From assembly GCF_000004075.3 (NCBI RefSeq), contig NC_026660.2, forward strand, positions 496,001 to 560,000: a stretch of DNA of 64,000 nucleotides, given 5' to 3'. Source of the stretch: Cucumis sativus (lineage: Eukaryota > Streptophyta > Magnoliopsida > Cucurbitales > Cucurbitaceae). The translations under genes were made by a program, and so were the position numbers. Numbering within the stretch: position 1 is the stretch's first letter; each line of letters begins with the position of its first letter. Shown here one piece after another: positions 36,200 through 52,035 of this stretch. The notes beneath the pieces were generated by a model. That model was not told the origin of the DNA. It made no database searches and saw nothing but the letters and a program-made list of their open reading frames with translations.

Positions 36200-37098
36200 T
36201 TTTGAAGACGAAGTCCACTTCTACATACTTTTACTTCTCTACAATGAATTTTGTAATAGCAAAAGTGAACACAACTCCAATGCAATCGAGCAGGAGCTAT
36301 CAAAATACATCCAATAGTCAAGTGAACCGACTAAAACCGATCCACCGATGATCACTTCAGTTTATATGGTTCAAATATTCCAAAAACAATTTTTGTAACC
36401 ATCAATTTCGGCCCCACTCATAGAATAATGCATAATTTTGAAGAATACATATAGAATGGAGGGATATGAAAATCGACTTAGTTTTACACTCAAATCACAA
36501 AATCTTCTTAAAACAATTACTCTATATTAAATCTAATATTTAGTGAATAGATTAAATCCCCTATTTTAAAACTTTTTGTTTTTGAATGGCCAACCTAATA
36601 AGCTTTTAATTCTTCACAACATTTCATTGAAATCAATATTTCCATCTTGACTTTTCAAACTATTTTCATCCCTTATGTAATAACCATGTCTACTACATCA
36701 TCCTTTAACTCTAGAAATCACTTATCAAGAATAATAATAAAATAGTATAAAAATATATTAATATAATTGAAATCACGTAACCCATACACGGTTGCTAACG
36801 AGATCAAAGATTTGAATCTTCGTGAAACAAAAATTAGTAAGAAAAACTTATTCTATCATCACTATCAAATTGACAAACTGGCATACGACAACTGCACAAA
36901 TCAAGAGAGCTTCCAAGAATGTCCAAAGACTCATTCATGGATCTATTTTACATCCCAAAACAATGCAACAAAAGAAAGAAAATGGGAAAAGAATGGACAG
37001 CTGAAATCGCCCAATTTACACCAAGTTGGTTTCTGGGAAACACTTCATGGATCTTGTCCTTCATCAGTTAAAGGAATACAACAACAAACACATGATCC
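36200..37098. other. Spacer between the malectin and MAP kinase genes
   Basis: The left part is promoter of the malectin gene and the right part is the 3' flank of the MAP kinase; both genes are on the minus strand. No further gene is seen. Confidence 0.5.
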
Positions 37099-41081
<3,983 letters not shown>

Positions 41082-41099
41082 TAACGCTCCCAATCGAGA

Positions 41100-41396
41100 T
41101 TAAGGGTAAAACCCAAATAGCAAATTGGAAAAAGGAAGATGACCCAATTGAGATTGAGAGTAACAGTGAAATGGGGTGTTGGAGAAATGGGAAAATTCGA
41201 AGGGGTGAGTTGAAATTAGCAGGAAAAAAGCGCTATAGGCGAACAGTTTGTGTTGAAGTATTGAGCGAGTTATAAGAGAGATGGTGAAAGAGAGAAAAAT
41301 GGGGAGAAGTTGAAAGGAATACGGAGTATAATTTGGAAGACTCGGAGGAGACTGGGCGGCCATCGTGTGTATTTGCTTTCTCGTTCGCACTTCCAT
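41100..41396 (-). other. 98-codon upstream ORF in the MAP kinase leader
   Basis: An ATG at 41396 opens a frame of 98 codons (start MEVRTRKQIHTMAAQ) that ends 19 bases before the kinase ATG. A TATA-like 'ttataaaa' (minus strand) at about 41426-41432 would place transcription start near 41400, so this ATG may be just inside or just outside the mRNA. A second ATG at codon 12 (41363) would in any case be transcribed and gives 87 codons. The peptide is Ser/Leu/Phe-rich and matches nothing I know. Confidence 0.4.
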
Positions 41397-41425
41397 GGAC
41401 GACTTCGATCAAACTCTCTTTTTTT

Positions 41426-41432
41426 TTTATAA
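41426..41432 (-). promoter_or_regulatory. Probable TATA box of the MAP kinase gene
   Basis: Reads 'ttataaaa' on the minus strand, followed by a CT-rich leader; about 345 bases before the kinase ATG. Confidence 0.4.
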
Positions 41433-41479
41433 TTTGAACGAGACTTTGATTCTTTTTTCTTTTTCATTTTCATGATTGA

Positions 41480-44400
41480 CTACCTAATCTTCAGTTTACT
41501 TTTTTGAATAATTATCTCTTCTAAATATTGGAATGAGATCAACATTCACAAAATCTAATTAATCTAATTGTATCAAAACCAGTGAAATTCAAATTTATTT
41601 TAGCATCTTAGTTTTAAATAAATAAAAATAAGTAATACGATAGTAAAATAAACTTCCTTCAACGATAATCGATATTGACTTTACGTAAAAAATTCAATCT
41701 CTAAATTTATAAATTTAATATCTTATTTTATATCGAAATCTAAAAAGATATGTAAAGCAATTAATAAACTTAAATTAAACGTTAATTAATAATGAATGAT
41801 TAACACAAACCACATCATCAGATTCTTTTAATAAAGAAAAGTTATGTTGTTGTGTGGTATGTCATATAGAAATTAATGTAGTCATTGAACTAATACTACA
41901 ATAAACTAATTAATGCTAAAATGACGTGGTTTTTAAGACGCGACTTACTTACAAAAATATGCATAAAAAGGTAAAAATAATCTAAGAATATTGGAATAAA
42001 GTTATAAATACATTTAAGAAAAATTTCACAAAATCTATATTTTATCTAATATTTCTAATTCAATACAAACTAATGTGAAGAAGACGTCAAAAGTGGATGA
42101 TAAAAGAGAGAAAGAGAGAACACGAATTTATATTTTATAGCATATATAATAAGGATTAAAAATGCACTTCTTTGACAATATAGCAATGCTTGTTATTATG
42201 ATTATAAAAAGGAAATTAATAAGAGGAGTGGAAAAAGGTCAATGTAAATGGCTGACCAAATTTGGTGGAAACCAAATTGTAAATATAGAAAGTAGGAATT
42301 CAACAAAGGAGTTGGAATTGTGGAAACTAAGGGAACTTTGATTGAAATTTCACTTCCTTTGAATGGAATTGACTCTTATGTTATTTAATTTAGGTCTAAA
42401 TCAACTTTAAACTTCAATCATGAATGTGATTATAATATAATGAAATTTGTTAAGAATGTCATTTTTTATATTTACTTCTATAAAAATGACGATAATTGAA
42501 TTTAACCCACATGATAGATATATTTGATGCACTATTGACATTCACTTTAACATACATGTGATAAACATTTGACACATATTTGAAGATCTTGATATACTAA
42601 ATATTTGAATTGATGATAAAAGATTGGAAAAAGAAAAATATATGCTTATGTGGTTTTATTTTAAGATAGAATAGAAGAGTTCAAACATCTAACATCTTAG
42701 TTGAGGGAATATGTGTTAACGTATCTTTGTATTTGAGAAAAAATTTCCCTAACGCTATTCTGAATGGACCCTTCTAATGTATATCTTCGAAAATGATTAC
42801 ATCCAAATAGGTAGATTATTTCTCAAAGTCCAATTAAACTAAAGGATATATAAAAAGTTATACTCTCAAAACTTAATTTGGAATCAACATAGACAATATT
42901 ATGTCAATGGACATAATCAACCATTACATGCATGTGCAATGAATTGATTTTTTCATATAAGTGATCGTGTTTCATGAACATAATTTGTCACTAATATATC
43001 TTGCTTTCATATTATGTCAAACACACGTAAAATCTTCAAAACATTATACATATGATTTTGTTAGTCTTTGATATTAAATACTCTGACACACTAAAGCAAG
43101 AGATGGTTATAAAATTAATGTTCAACTAATTTGATATAATTTAAAATACCACTTCGTTCTCTACCTATGACTCAACTTTACTCTATATACTTTCAAATCT
43201 TAAATGTCTCTCGTTCGACTATTTTCTTATATAAAATTCATTGTTATAATAAAACTATTTTCTTATATAAAAATTATTGTTATAATAAATCAACTTTAAA
43301 TAAAGATTGTTGAGTCTTGTATGAAATTTGTAAATCGTCCTACGATAAAAAAAATAAAAAAGTATTTTAACCTAAAATTTATTACCCACAAGTTTCATTC
43401 CCATTCGTATGTATGAATAGTCACCACTAAACCAAAATATGCCATCAAATCATATATTGGAAAAACCATATAAGATTAAAAGGAAAAAAAAAAGAGAGTA
43501 TTGATCACAAATTCTATGGCTTTTCTCCATGATGACACCACTTGCAAAAAGACCCAAATATTGATTATGACTTTGCCCACTTGCAATTTTTTATTTATTT
43601 TTCATTTAATATGTTTTCTAAACAATGTAAATGGAAGAGTCCAATGCTCTTCCAAAATTTGGTTATATCTGCCAACCCAACAAATGAAGTATTACCTACA
43701 CCACACGCTTTCACAGCACGTGTGCCAACCTCAATTTTTCAGTTCTTTTTTGTTTCAAAAGAAAGACCATGGAGAAGTCTTTTGTATTCATTTTATTTCA
43801 AATTTGATGGTTCGTCAAATTCTCAAACATATTTTCTCTCATAAATATTCAAAGTAATTGAATCTTTTTTCCTTTTTTCTTTTTGAAACTATATTTGAAG
43901 AGTTTGTCATTAAATAATATATTATATGATAAATCATAAGAATAGATCAAATGTAAAATTTAAATTTCAAATAATGAAGGTTATTCATATATTTTGAGTA
44001 GGTTGATTGGTGTCAGTTTTAGGCTAAAAGTGGTGTCAACTGCTGGCACGCCAATTTATGAGAGAATTTTAGACTTTAATGCAAACTGTGTTGTCCATTA
44101 AATGACTTGTATGATGGGTTGAGGTCCTCAGTTTAGCTTGAGTGTGGTTTTCTTTTTTTAAGATCCAAAAAACGCTTTGGAGTTGAATGGTTGAACCCTC
44201 TGCCAATCTTAAAAGAATCCATCAAACTCATTACAATCGAGTTAAGTTGTGTAAAATGTCGATTTGTCAATTATCATCAGCATTGATGTCAATTACCATT
44301 GAATTATGTAAATTAATTCAATAGAGAGAGGAGAAATCGTAGAAATGAAACAGTTCCTCCAGGTGCCATCTCCAGGTCCTTCCAAGTCGCACCGTCAAAA

Positions 44401-44750
44401 ACCTGTATTGGTGTCTTGGTTTACATTAGATATTTTGAGTTGAATGTTATATAGACAACTTTTCTCTCTATTCAATTTCAAAAATGAGAAAAATGGAAAG
44501 ACAAATGAACAATCATATTAACAAGAGCCAAACAGAAGAATATGTAGAGAACGGATGCTCAAATATAGAAACCCACATTACACATTTTCATTTCAAAGTT
44601 CAAACTTACAAGACCGTAATTAGCAATACAACCCAAAAGCATTTCTAATATAACTAAACACTACATTATTACACTATACTATGGTTAGTTAATATATTTC
44701 TGTAGTAGAAACACAAGAGACACCAACCCATCCCTGTACACAGGTTTAAG
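41480..44750. other. Intergenic region upstream of the MAP kinase
   Basis: About 3.3 kb of AT-rich DNA. Two overlapping open frames at 43501-43857 are rich in Phe, Ile and Ser, have no family resemblance and overlap each other in different frames, so I regard them as chance. The stretch 44340-44400 is less AT-rich but unrecognised. The right end is the 3' flank of BPS1. Confidence 0.5.
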
Positions 44751-44821
44751 TTAAGCTCTGCCGTAATCGTCTGATTGCTTGTTCGACTTGTTCTTTTCCT
44801 TGCATTGACTCCATTTTAAGT

Positions 44822-45826
44822 TTAACAACCCCTTAGGTTTGATAGCAAAGCATCGCGTCCTGCCAAAACAATTTGGAAAAAGTTGTCGACTTCCTTTGTA
44901 AGCGAATGTAGATCTTTTGATAGTTTCTCTGTCTTTCCTCCCAATTCTGATATGCTGTTCTTCAGCAGTTGAGCTTCTTCGACTTCTGGCTTCTCTGGGA
45001 TCATTTGTTGAAGTTTGCCTACACATTGATCAATAGCCTCAAGCTCCTTCAGAGGGGTGAACTTTCCACGTGCGTATATACTTCTAATTTCACTATTTAC
45101 ATCATTCTGCAAGGAGGAGAAAGTTTGTCCCCACAAATATGTATTGGCTATATCCAGATCAAAGAGCTTTGGGGAGCTTAAGAAGGCAGAGGCGAAGACA
45201 CTGCACACAAAAACTGTCTGTACCTTCACCCCGTACAAAGCCTGCATCAGAACCTTGCCTTTGGCAGAGTTCTTAATTTTTGGAAGATCAAGTGATTCTA
45301 CAAGGCTGTCTAAGATTACACAACAACTCTTAATTCTAGAACTTGTGGTGGTGATGTTCTGTCTCCACTCTTTTAAGGAAGTACGAGCTCTAGCAAGTCG
45401 TTCTGAATCAGCAGAATCCAGATTATGGATGACACACCGGAGCATGAGGTTGCTTTGGTTCAAGTGTGAAAGCTCTGAGCTAAGAGCGTTACAGACATCA
45501 AGCAGTTTCACACTGATGTCCAAATAGACATCAATCAACTTCTCATTCCAATCAGGGACAGGGAGGTCCAACTCCTTGATAAGATTTTTAACATCACTGT
45601 GAGTTTCACAAAGCAATTCCATGGCTAATATCATCCAAGAAAGGCTAAGAACGTCATCCTCACCAGATGGATGGAGCTTTTGTAGTCTTTCAGCTAGGCT
45701 TCTTTCAAAAGCATTCAATATATCTACAAGTTTTGAAGGTAAATTTGAACCTTTGGGAGATCTCATGCGGAAGGGATTCCCAAAGGGGAAAAATTGTCTG
45801 CGTGGTGGTTCATGTAATTGGCTCAT
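44822..45826 (-). CDS. BPS1: BYPASS1 (BPS1) family protein
   Basis: 334-aa protein coded by one exon. It opens MSQLHEPPRRQFFPFGNPFRM, and the blocks SPKGSNLPSKL, DDVLSLSWMILAMELLCETH, LPVPDWNEKLIDVYLD, KNSAKGKVLMQALYGVKVQTVFVCSVFA and LAGRDALLSNLR match Arabidopsis BPS1 almost throughout. BPS1 prevents constant root-to-shoot signalling by an unidentified mobile compound; its mutants lose shoot growth. The hydrophobic VFVCSVFASAFLSS segment (about residues 207-220) may be buried or membrane-associated, and a coiled coil is likely near the C-terminus (about 260-320). A splice acceptor (ttcag) lies six bases before the ATG, so a 5'-UTR intron is likely, as I recall for Arabidopsis BPS1. Confidence 0.95.
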   Translation of the reverse strand: MSQLHEPPRRQFFPFGNPFRMRSPKGSNLPSKLVDILNAFERSLAERLQKLHPSGEDDVLSLSWMILAMELLCETHSDVKNLIKELDLPVPDWNEKLIDVYLDISVKLLDVCNALSSELSHLNQSNLMLRCVIHNLDSADSERLARARTSLKEWRQNITTTSSRIKSCCVILDSLVESLDLPKIKNSAKGKVLMQALYGVKVQTVFVCSVFASAFLSSPKLFDLDIANTYLWGQTFSSLQNDVNSEIRSIYARGKFTPLKELEAIDQCVGKLQQMIPEKPEVEEAQLLKNSISELGGKTEKLSKDLHSLTKEVDNFFQIVLAGRDALLSNLRGC

Positions 45827-45831
45827 CGTGA

Positions 45832-47285
45832 ACTGAAGTATTTATGAGATCTTGATGTTATGTAATGACTGCAGGAAAGATCAGATTACGTGGTAAGGAA
45901 TAATTTGTTGAACAAAGGAGGTAGAATGCTTCAGGAGTACTTAAACAACAGGAATAAAACCATATTGATCAAAATATATCAAGTTTGAATCGAATTACAT
46001 GCAAGTTCATTCTTTAGAATTTTGTATTTGAAAAATTCATCTACAAGCAACAGCAGTAAAATCTCCATAGAAAATATGCTTTAAGATACACATAAAGATT
46101 GAGAATGGTACTGTAGTCTACGCATAAGAGGTCTAAACCTTCTTACAAGTATCCAGATCTCAAGATTTTAGATTTTCTAGCAACAGAAGAAAAAGTCAAA
46201 CCAATTCTTTTCAGGATTTGCAGAGCATCAAATAACAAAAGACAAGAAACAAAATCAAATAATTCACAACTAGGTCAGCAAATTAAATATGAGGGTGGAG
46301 GATACCGCTCTAAGAAACAACCAATCGCAACATACAGCATAAGTTTCAAATACAATACAGGAAAGCAACAAAGATTCTTACCATCTATAGAACTTCATAA
46401 AACATACATCTTCAACAATAGATCTACAGATCCTATATCAAAACCAATATTGACCAAAATATATCAAGTTCAAATTACATGTAAGTTCATTCTTTAGAAT
46501 ATTGCACTTGAAAATCTCATCTACAATCAACAGCAGTAAAATCTCCATAGCCAATTTGCTTTTATGACATACATAAAAGATTAAGAAACGGAATTGCTAT
46601 GCTTAATCTCCATCCCAGATCTCAAGATTATACGTTTTCTAGCAATAGAAAAAAAAAGTCAGCCCAATTCTTTTCAGGATTTGCAGAGCATCAAACAACA
46701 AAAGACACGAAACATAATCAAATAATTCCCAACTAGGTCAGCAAATAAGCTACAGAAAAGCAACAGAGATTCTTATCATCTAAAAATCTTCATAAAACAT
46801 ACATCTTCAACAACAGATCTACAGATACCATATCAAAACCAACACAAAATACAAAAACAGTAAACAAAGTCTTGAGATCTAAAATTTTACCAAGTCTTTC
46901 AACAGTCAACACACTTCCATAAAGCAAGCGAATCCCATAAAGAATCACGAAATAGAGATCTAAACCTAACAATTACGAGAAACCAAAAAGTATAATAAAA
47001 ATGGCTCACCTAAGCGTTAGAAATACGAATTGTTATAATCTAAAGATAAAACAGCACCGGAGTTCTCGATAGTTGGCACCAAATTCATCAATGAAAAGAG
47101 GGGAAAACAAAAAAAGAAAATAGAAAAACAAGAAAAGCTAAAAAGGATCTCAACAAGCTCAGAAATGAATCCAATGAACCAAAGATATTGAGGAGGAACG
47201 AAATTATACCGATTGTTATTGAAGGAAGGGAACTGGAAGTTTCAGCAGCGTTGAAAGGTCGATATAGAAAAATCAGGATGAGGAG
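45832..47285 (-). other. BPS1: Inferred 5'-UTR exon and intron of BPS1
   Basis: Reading on the minus strand, a leader-like CT-rich stretch at about 47280-47210 ends in the donor 'cg|gtataat', and the acceptor 'acttcag' lies at 45833-45839. This predicts an intron of about 1.38 kb at 47209-45833. No ATG-initiated long frame interrupts the leader. The exact transcription start is not visible. Confidence 0.5.
45959..46845. repeat. Diverged tandem duplication inside the BPS1 leader intron
   Basis: Unit A (about 45959-46445) and unit B (about 46446-46845) share long blocks in the same order: 'aaaatatatcaagtt', 'aagttcattctttagaat', 'caacagcagtaaaatctcc', 'ttcttttcaggatttgcaga', 'caactaggtcagcaaat' and 'aaaacatacatcttcaac'. 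Unit A has about 70 extra bases at 46288-46352. The copies differ enough to be old. Confidence 0.88.
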
Positions 47286-48690
47286 AGTTTGATAACGTTA
47301 CTAGTGGGTGACTGAAGAGGATATGACGTGGCGGGGTTTGATTGGGGTATGGGAAGTGGGTGAGGGGGAAGGAGGGTTATGTTCAATGGTGATAAAGGGG
47401 AGGGTATTTTGGGAAAGTTGAAACGTGAGGGGTGTGATAATACCGTGTGAAAAGAGACGGAATATGCTAACATCAAACAAACAAACAAACACGAAAACTT
47501 CATTTTTGTTTATATTTATTAGGGTTTCTTTCACAATTTGATTTTGCCTAACTTTTCTAAATTACCCTTTTGGGTTTTTTTACTTTTCTTTTTAAAAGTT
47601 ATATATATATATATATATATAAACAAAGGCGTTTAATTTGATCGAGTGTATAATATTTTTTTGTTAATAGAATCGAAAAAATCTATCACTCATTTGCTAA
47701 TAGAAACTCTCAAACATGAATAAAATTGTTAAATGATATGAAAAGTGTATTTACTTTTTAAAAGAGAAAGATACAAATTGTGGGGGAGAAAAAAGTAATT
47801 TGAATATATTATTAAAAATGTTAGGGTTAGTCCGTTTGTATTCAATTGTGGTATTCTAATTGTAAGCTGTCGCCACCTTTGACAAATACACAATTGCCAC
47901 CAACTTTTCCAAATGGCTACATCTTTTCTTTGAACTTATCAACTTTTAATAATTCAACTCCTCAACAAATAAGAAAAGGACAAAAAAAAAAAAAAACAAT
48001 TGAATAATTGAGTTTCTTCATCAAGTGGGCCATTTTTATATATTTTTTTTTGGAGAAAATCATGAAATGAAAAAAATAATAAATAACAATTTGAAACAGA
48101 GTAAATAAAAAAAATTTGATTTACAGCAAAATCGCCTTACATATTTTTTTTTTACTTTTTTCAGTCGATTTTATCGAAATTCGTTTCTCTTTACTAGTAT
48201 TTGTATAGATGAAAATAGTGAAATATAATTTGATCTCATACAATATATTTGCAAATCAATCCATTTTTAAAAAATATTAAATAAATTTTTGGAATGGATA
48301 CTAAATTTATGACCGCATTTTATCAGATTTTTATATTTTTAGGGTTTAAATAAACTATTTATATATATATATATATATTAATAGCTATTTAACTTCATAT
48401 TATTATATCATAAAATAAATTGATGACTTAATTATGCATCAGTATTGAAAATGTCACAGAAAACTATTGGTGTCGTTGATTCATCCAATAAAGTATTTTT
48501 CTTCCAACTTAAAGTTGATTTCAAAATATTCTTGGAAATCATGTCCTTGTGTTCATTGTTCATGGAATCATCGTAAACATTTCTCCAACGTTGTTTAGTC
48601 TTTTTTTTTTTTCTAATTCTTTTTTGGTAATTAAATTGTTTGAAATTTATGCTTTTTGCTTTTTTTTCCCTCATTTTCTTTATAGATCAT
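47286..48690. other. Intergenic region upstream of BPS1
   Basis: 47290-47470 is less AT-rich and is probably BPS1 promoter. A (TA)n tract lies at 47600-47621 and another at 48359-48379. The rest is AT-rich with poly(A/T) runs and no gene. Confidence 0.5.
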
Positions 48691-48699
48691 AAAGGAATG

Positions 48700-49677
48700 A
48701 AATGCTGAAAAGTGTACTGAAAAGTTTTGAAAGCAGGCCAGTGCTATTGGTGAGTGGGATAGGAGGATTATGCAAAATCGTGATATTCTTCTTAGAGTTG
48801 AGGTGTTATGTCACTTAATAACAAGATTTTTAAATCTTCAATGAGATATGAAATTTAATTTGCTATTATATCTGATCTAACAAAACATTTGCAAATGATT
48901 ATAAGAAAGGATAGTTGTAGTTAATGAATTTTTGGACCATCTGATTCTTGTACTATTCACCTTGTGTCTTTCATAGGGATCCTAATTTGTAGGAGATGAA
49001 CTTTGAGTATATTTGTTAGAAAATCTTTAATTTAAGTGTTCACATCCCTTTATTTTTCTTCCCTGTGTGTTCCGGACAATGCTCAGTTCAATTTTACCTC
49101 AATGTTTCGTCTCCCAACTGATTTCTAATTTTTGTTATTTGAAGGGTCTCATTTAAAGAATTGAAAAGCTGCAATAGAGAAACTAACCAAAGGGGCTTAT
49201 GTCATACTTTGTCTTCTTTGTTGGAATTTGTGTTGCATATTGGTGCTTTGGTTTTTTGTACTAGTCCTCTTTACTGGATAAACTAGTGAGAATTTTTCAT
49301 TAGGATGGCCTTCGAAGGGATTTGCTTTTTTTATTTTTGCTGTTGCGTTTTTAAAATTTTTAGGCTGCAGTCTTTTCCTGAGTTCTTAATTGGTTGTATT
49401 TTGTTGCATATGTATTTGTTTTGTTCTTTGTTTCTTAATGATTCACTTAATTTCTTTTTGTTTTTCTTAGTGAGATATTTATTGATAAGATAAAATATTC
49501 TGAAGAATGTGGAAACCCATCATGGAAAGAGGGTTCTGATCTCTATATCTAAATGTCAAAAAGGAATAATGAGAAAGATAGATTGCTGTAATCCATTTAT
49601 TTTGAATTTAGATTGAGGTTGAAAAGGTGGTTGAGACCCAAGCTGAATTGGAGTTGATCCAAACTCACCAACAAGAG
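48700..49677 (+). pseudogene. NUP62: Nucleoporin NUP62 gene fragment, broken
   Basis: Two exon-like pieces read as the C-terminal coiled-coil (Nsp1_C) of plant NUP62. Piece 1, about 48704-48802, has KQASAIGEWDRRIMQNRDILL and ends at a GT donor. Piece 2, 49612-49677, follows an AG acceptor and reads IEVEKVVETQAELELIQTHQQE, again ending at a GT donor. In intact NUP62 these are consecutive exons. A TGA at 48728-48730 replaces the expected Arg codon (CGA to TGA is a single change), and piece 2 lacks about four residues after ETQA. No other NUP62 exons are visible nearby. Retained introns show it came by DNA duplication, not by reverse transcription. NUP62 itself lines the central channel of the nuclear pore. 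Confidence 0.78.
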
Positions 49678-49679
49678 GT

Positions 49680-52035
49680 ATTCACCTGCGCCCTTGTTTG
49701 CCTTCTCCCTTCAATATTTGCTTTTAGGTACACATTTTACCTATGTCCTTGTGTTGATCTTAAAGTAGGATCTTTGGAGGGGTAGAGAGGTATTGGGAGG
49801 GAGTTTGGAAGTTCATTAGATTTAAATTTTAATCCATAAATAGTTAGAGGAGGTGGTGGGTAATTTTAGTAAGAATTCTCGTTGAGGAATTGGGAAAGAA
49901 TAGCTCTCTTCAATGTCTAACTTCTTTCGATATTTGCAATATGCATTTCTACTTTTTAGTGTGTTTTGTGTTGTTGTTGAGTGTTCATGTTTGGTGGTAA
50001 CTAACATTTTATTCCTCATGCCTTTGCATCCATGAACGAATGGTTATTAACCAAATCAATCACCTTGCAAATCATTAGATAAATTCACTGTTTAGAGACT
50101 AAAGATATTGAAGTTTAAGTATTGCACTGTCACAATTCTATACCATAGGGGTATAGAGTTTATCTTGTTATACTAAACTTTAGAGACTAAATTATAACTT
50201 ACATGAAAGTCGTCCAATGACTAAATGTGAATTCTAATCTAAAATAGGTGAAGTGAGCATAGATAACTGTAGAAGGTGAGCGAGTGCAAAGGTACTTCTT
50301 ATGACCTCATGTCTCAACTCAAATATTGGGAAAGTAGCACCCACGGTTGACTCTTCTTAATTATTTTTTTTGTTTTGTATTATTAACAAAGCGTGCTTTA
50401 ACATGGAAGTTTGCCTAATTAATGTTTATCCATATATAATCCATACTTTAATTAATTAATGTTAATTACTTTTAAAAAGAGTTAAAAAAATCCTTAGCTT
50501 CAACATCTAAAATTATTTTTAAAATTTAAAAGTTCTAATAATTTTTTTCTATATATCGTCTAAGGAATGACTAAAACCCAAAAGAAAAAAAAAGGATGGA
50601 GGAGTTTCTTGGTCATTTTCTTTAATTTATTGCTAATATTTTCTTAAAAATGACTAAAAAGTGCTTTCATTTTATAACTTATGTTTTTAAACTCATGAAC
50701 ATCTTGGACAACCTTAGCTCGAGATCATACTCTTATGTTTTTTAGCTCGAAACAATCTTGAGACAACTTCAGCCTGGGAACATTGACATAATTGCTTAAA
50801 TTTTTCAGCTAGTTGCATCTCGAGACAACGATGGCCCAAGAAAAGTTAACCTAAATGCTTCGAGATTTGACAGTGAGAGTGTGTTTTCAATTTGAGGAAA
50901 ATTTGGTTTGAGAAGAGTTAACCTCAATTTCAAATTTTTAATGAAAAACACATTCTCTTGGTGATGCACTCACATACAGATTGAGAAATTTTCATCAATT
51001 TTTTTTTTTAATTTGAAAAGAATCTCGTGGTTGATCTCGCCCGAGATTGACCCCAATAAAAACAAAATTATGAGTTTTCTAAAAATGTGCTACTTAGAGT
51101 CTTGAAATATAAAACCAAAATGGTGCTAGCTTTGTCAATTTTCCTTTCATCATCTATTTTTTTCTATCAATCTCACGTTAAATCAAGCACAAAGACTTTT
51201 TAAAATTTTAAAAATTTTCAACTATAGATTTTTTTTTTGGTGTATTTCGGTAGACCATTAGACCCAGATTTTACAGTTGAAACATTAAGATTCAATAAAT
51301 CTTGAAAACAAATTGAATCAAAATTTACTATAAAATAATCGAATTTTTTTAATTAAAAATATCGCTTTTGAAACTAGAAATAAATTAAACTCAATATTTT
51401 TAAAATAAAAAAAAAATACATTTTATCACCAAAAGGAATATGTGAGAATTTCAATACTAAAACGAAAAGGCAATCTAAAAAGGGGGGAAAAAAAGGAAGA
51501 AAGAAGGGAATTAATAAAAAGTAGAAAGGATGGAGAGATGAAAATGAAAGCTTTCAAAGATCACAAGATGACGAACAAAAATGAGAACTAAAAAAGCCAT
51601 AAATATTAGGGACATATATAACTAAATTAAAAAGTTGGGTCCTTGGTGAACAAACATTGCAAGATCAACTTCATGATTGAGTTGGGTCATTACGTACCTA
51701 AGATTTAATATCTTACAATTTGTTTTAGTATCTCATTGTTGTGAGAGTAAAAAAAAAAAGTTGTCCAATAACATAATTAGATAGTATATTTAACATGTTC
51801 CTATATTCGAACCCTTGCAAATTACATAATTTATCAATTATATGTGTCATTGATTAAAACAATAAGCAATCTTATCTTAAAATAATCTCAAAAGAGTTGA
51901 TTGTTCAATAAAAGGAAGAAGAAGAAAAATCATAATCTTACCAATACTAAAACAATCACAACCATTCTAATATCTATGTCCTCTGCTCCTAATATCACGT
52001 CTCTTCTTCTACAAAAATGTTTTGAAACAAATCGA
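49680..52035. other. Intergenic region after the NUP62 fragment
   Basis: AT-rich, with no supported gene. A patch at about 50690-51060 repeats 'ctcgaga/gctcgaga' motifs ('agctcgagatcat', 'catctcgagacaac', 'ctcgcccgagattgacccc'), which may be part of a dispersed repeat. Poly(A/T) runs are frequent. Confidence 0.45.

Noticed and set aside
43501-43857. Two overlapping plus-strand frames of 118 and 100 codons
   Set aside because: Composition is AT-driven (Phe, Ile, Ser), they overlap in different frames and match no family I know.
44751-45836. Overlapping frames on both strands across BPS1
   Set aside because: They have no domain content and lie wholly over the BPS1 exon.
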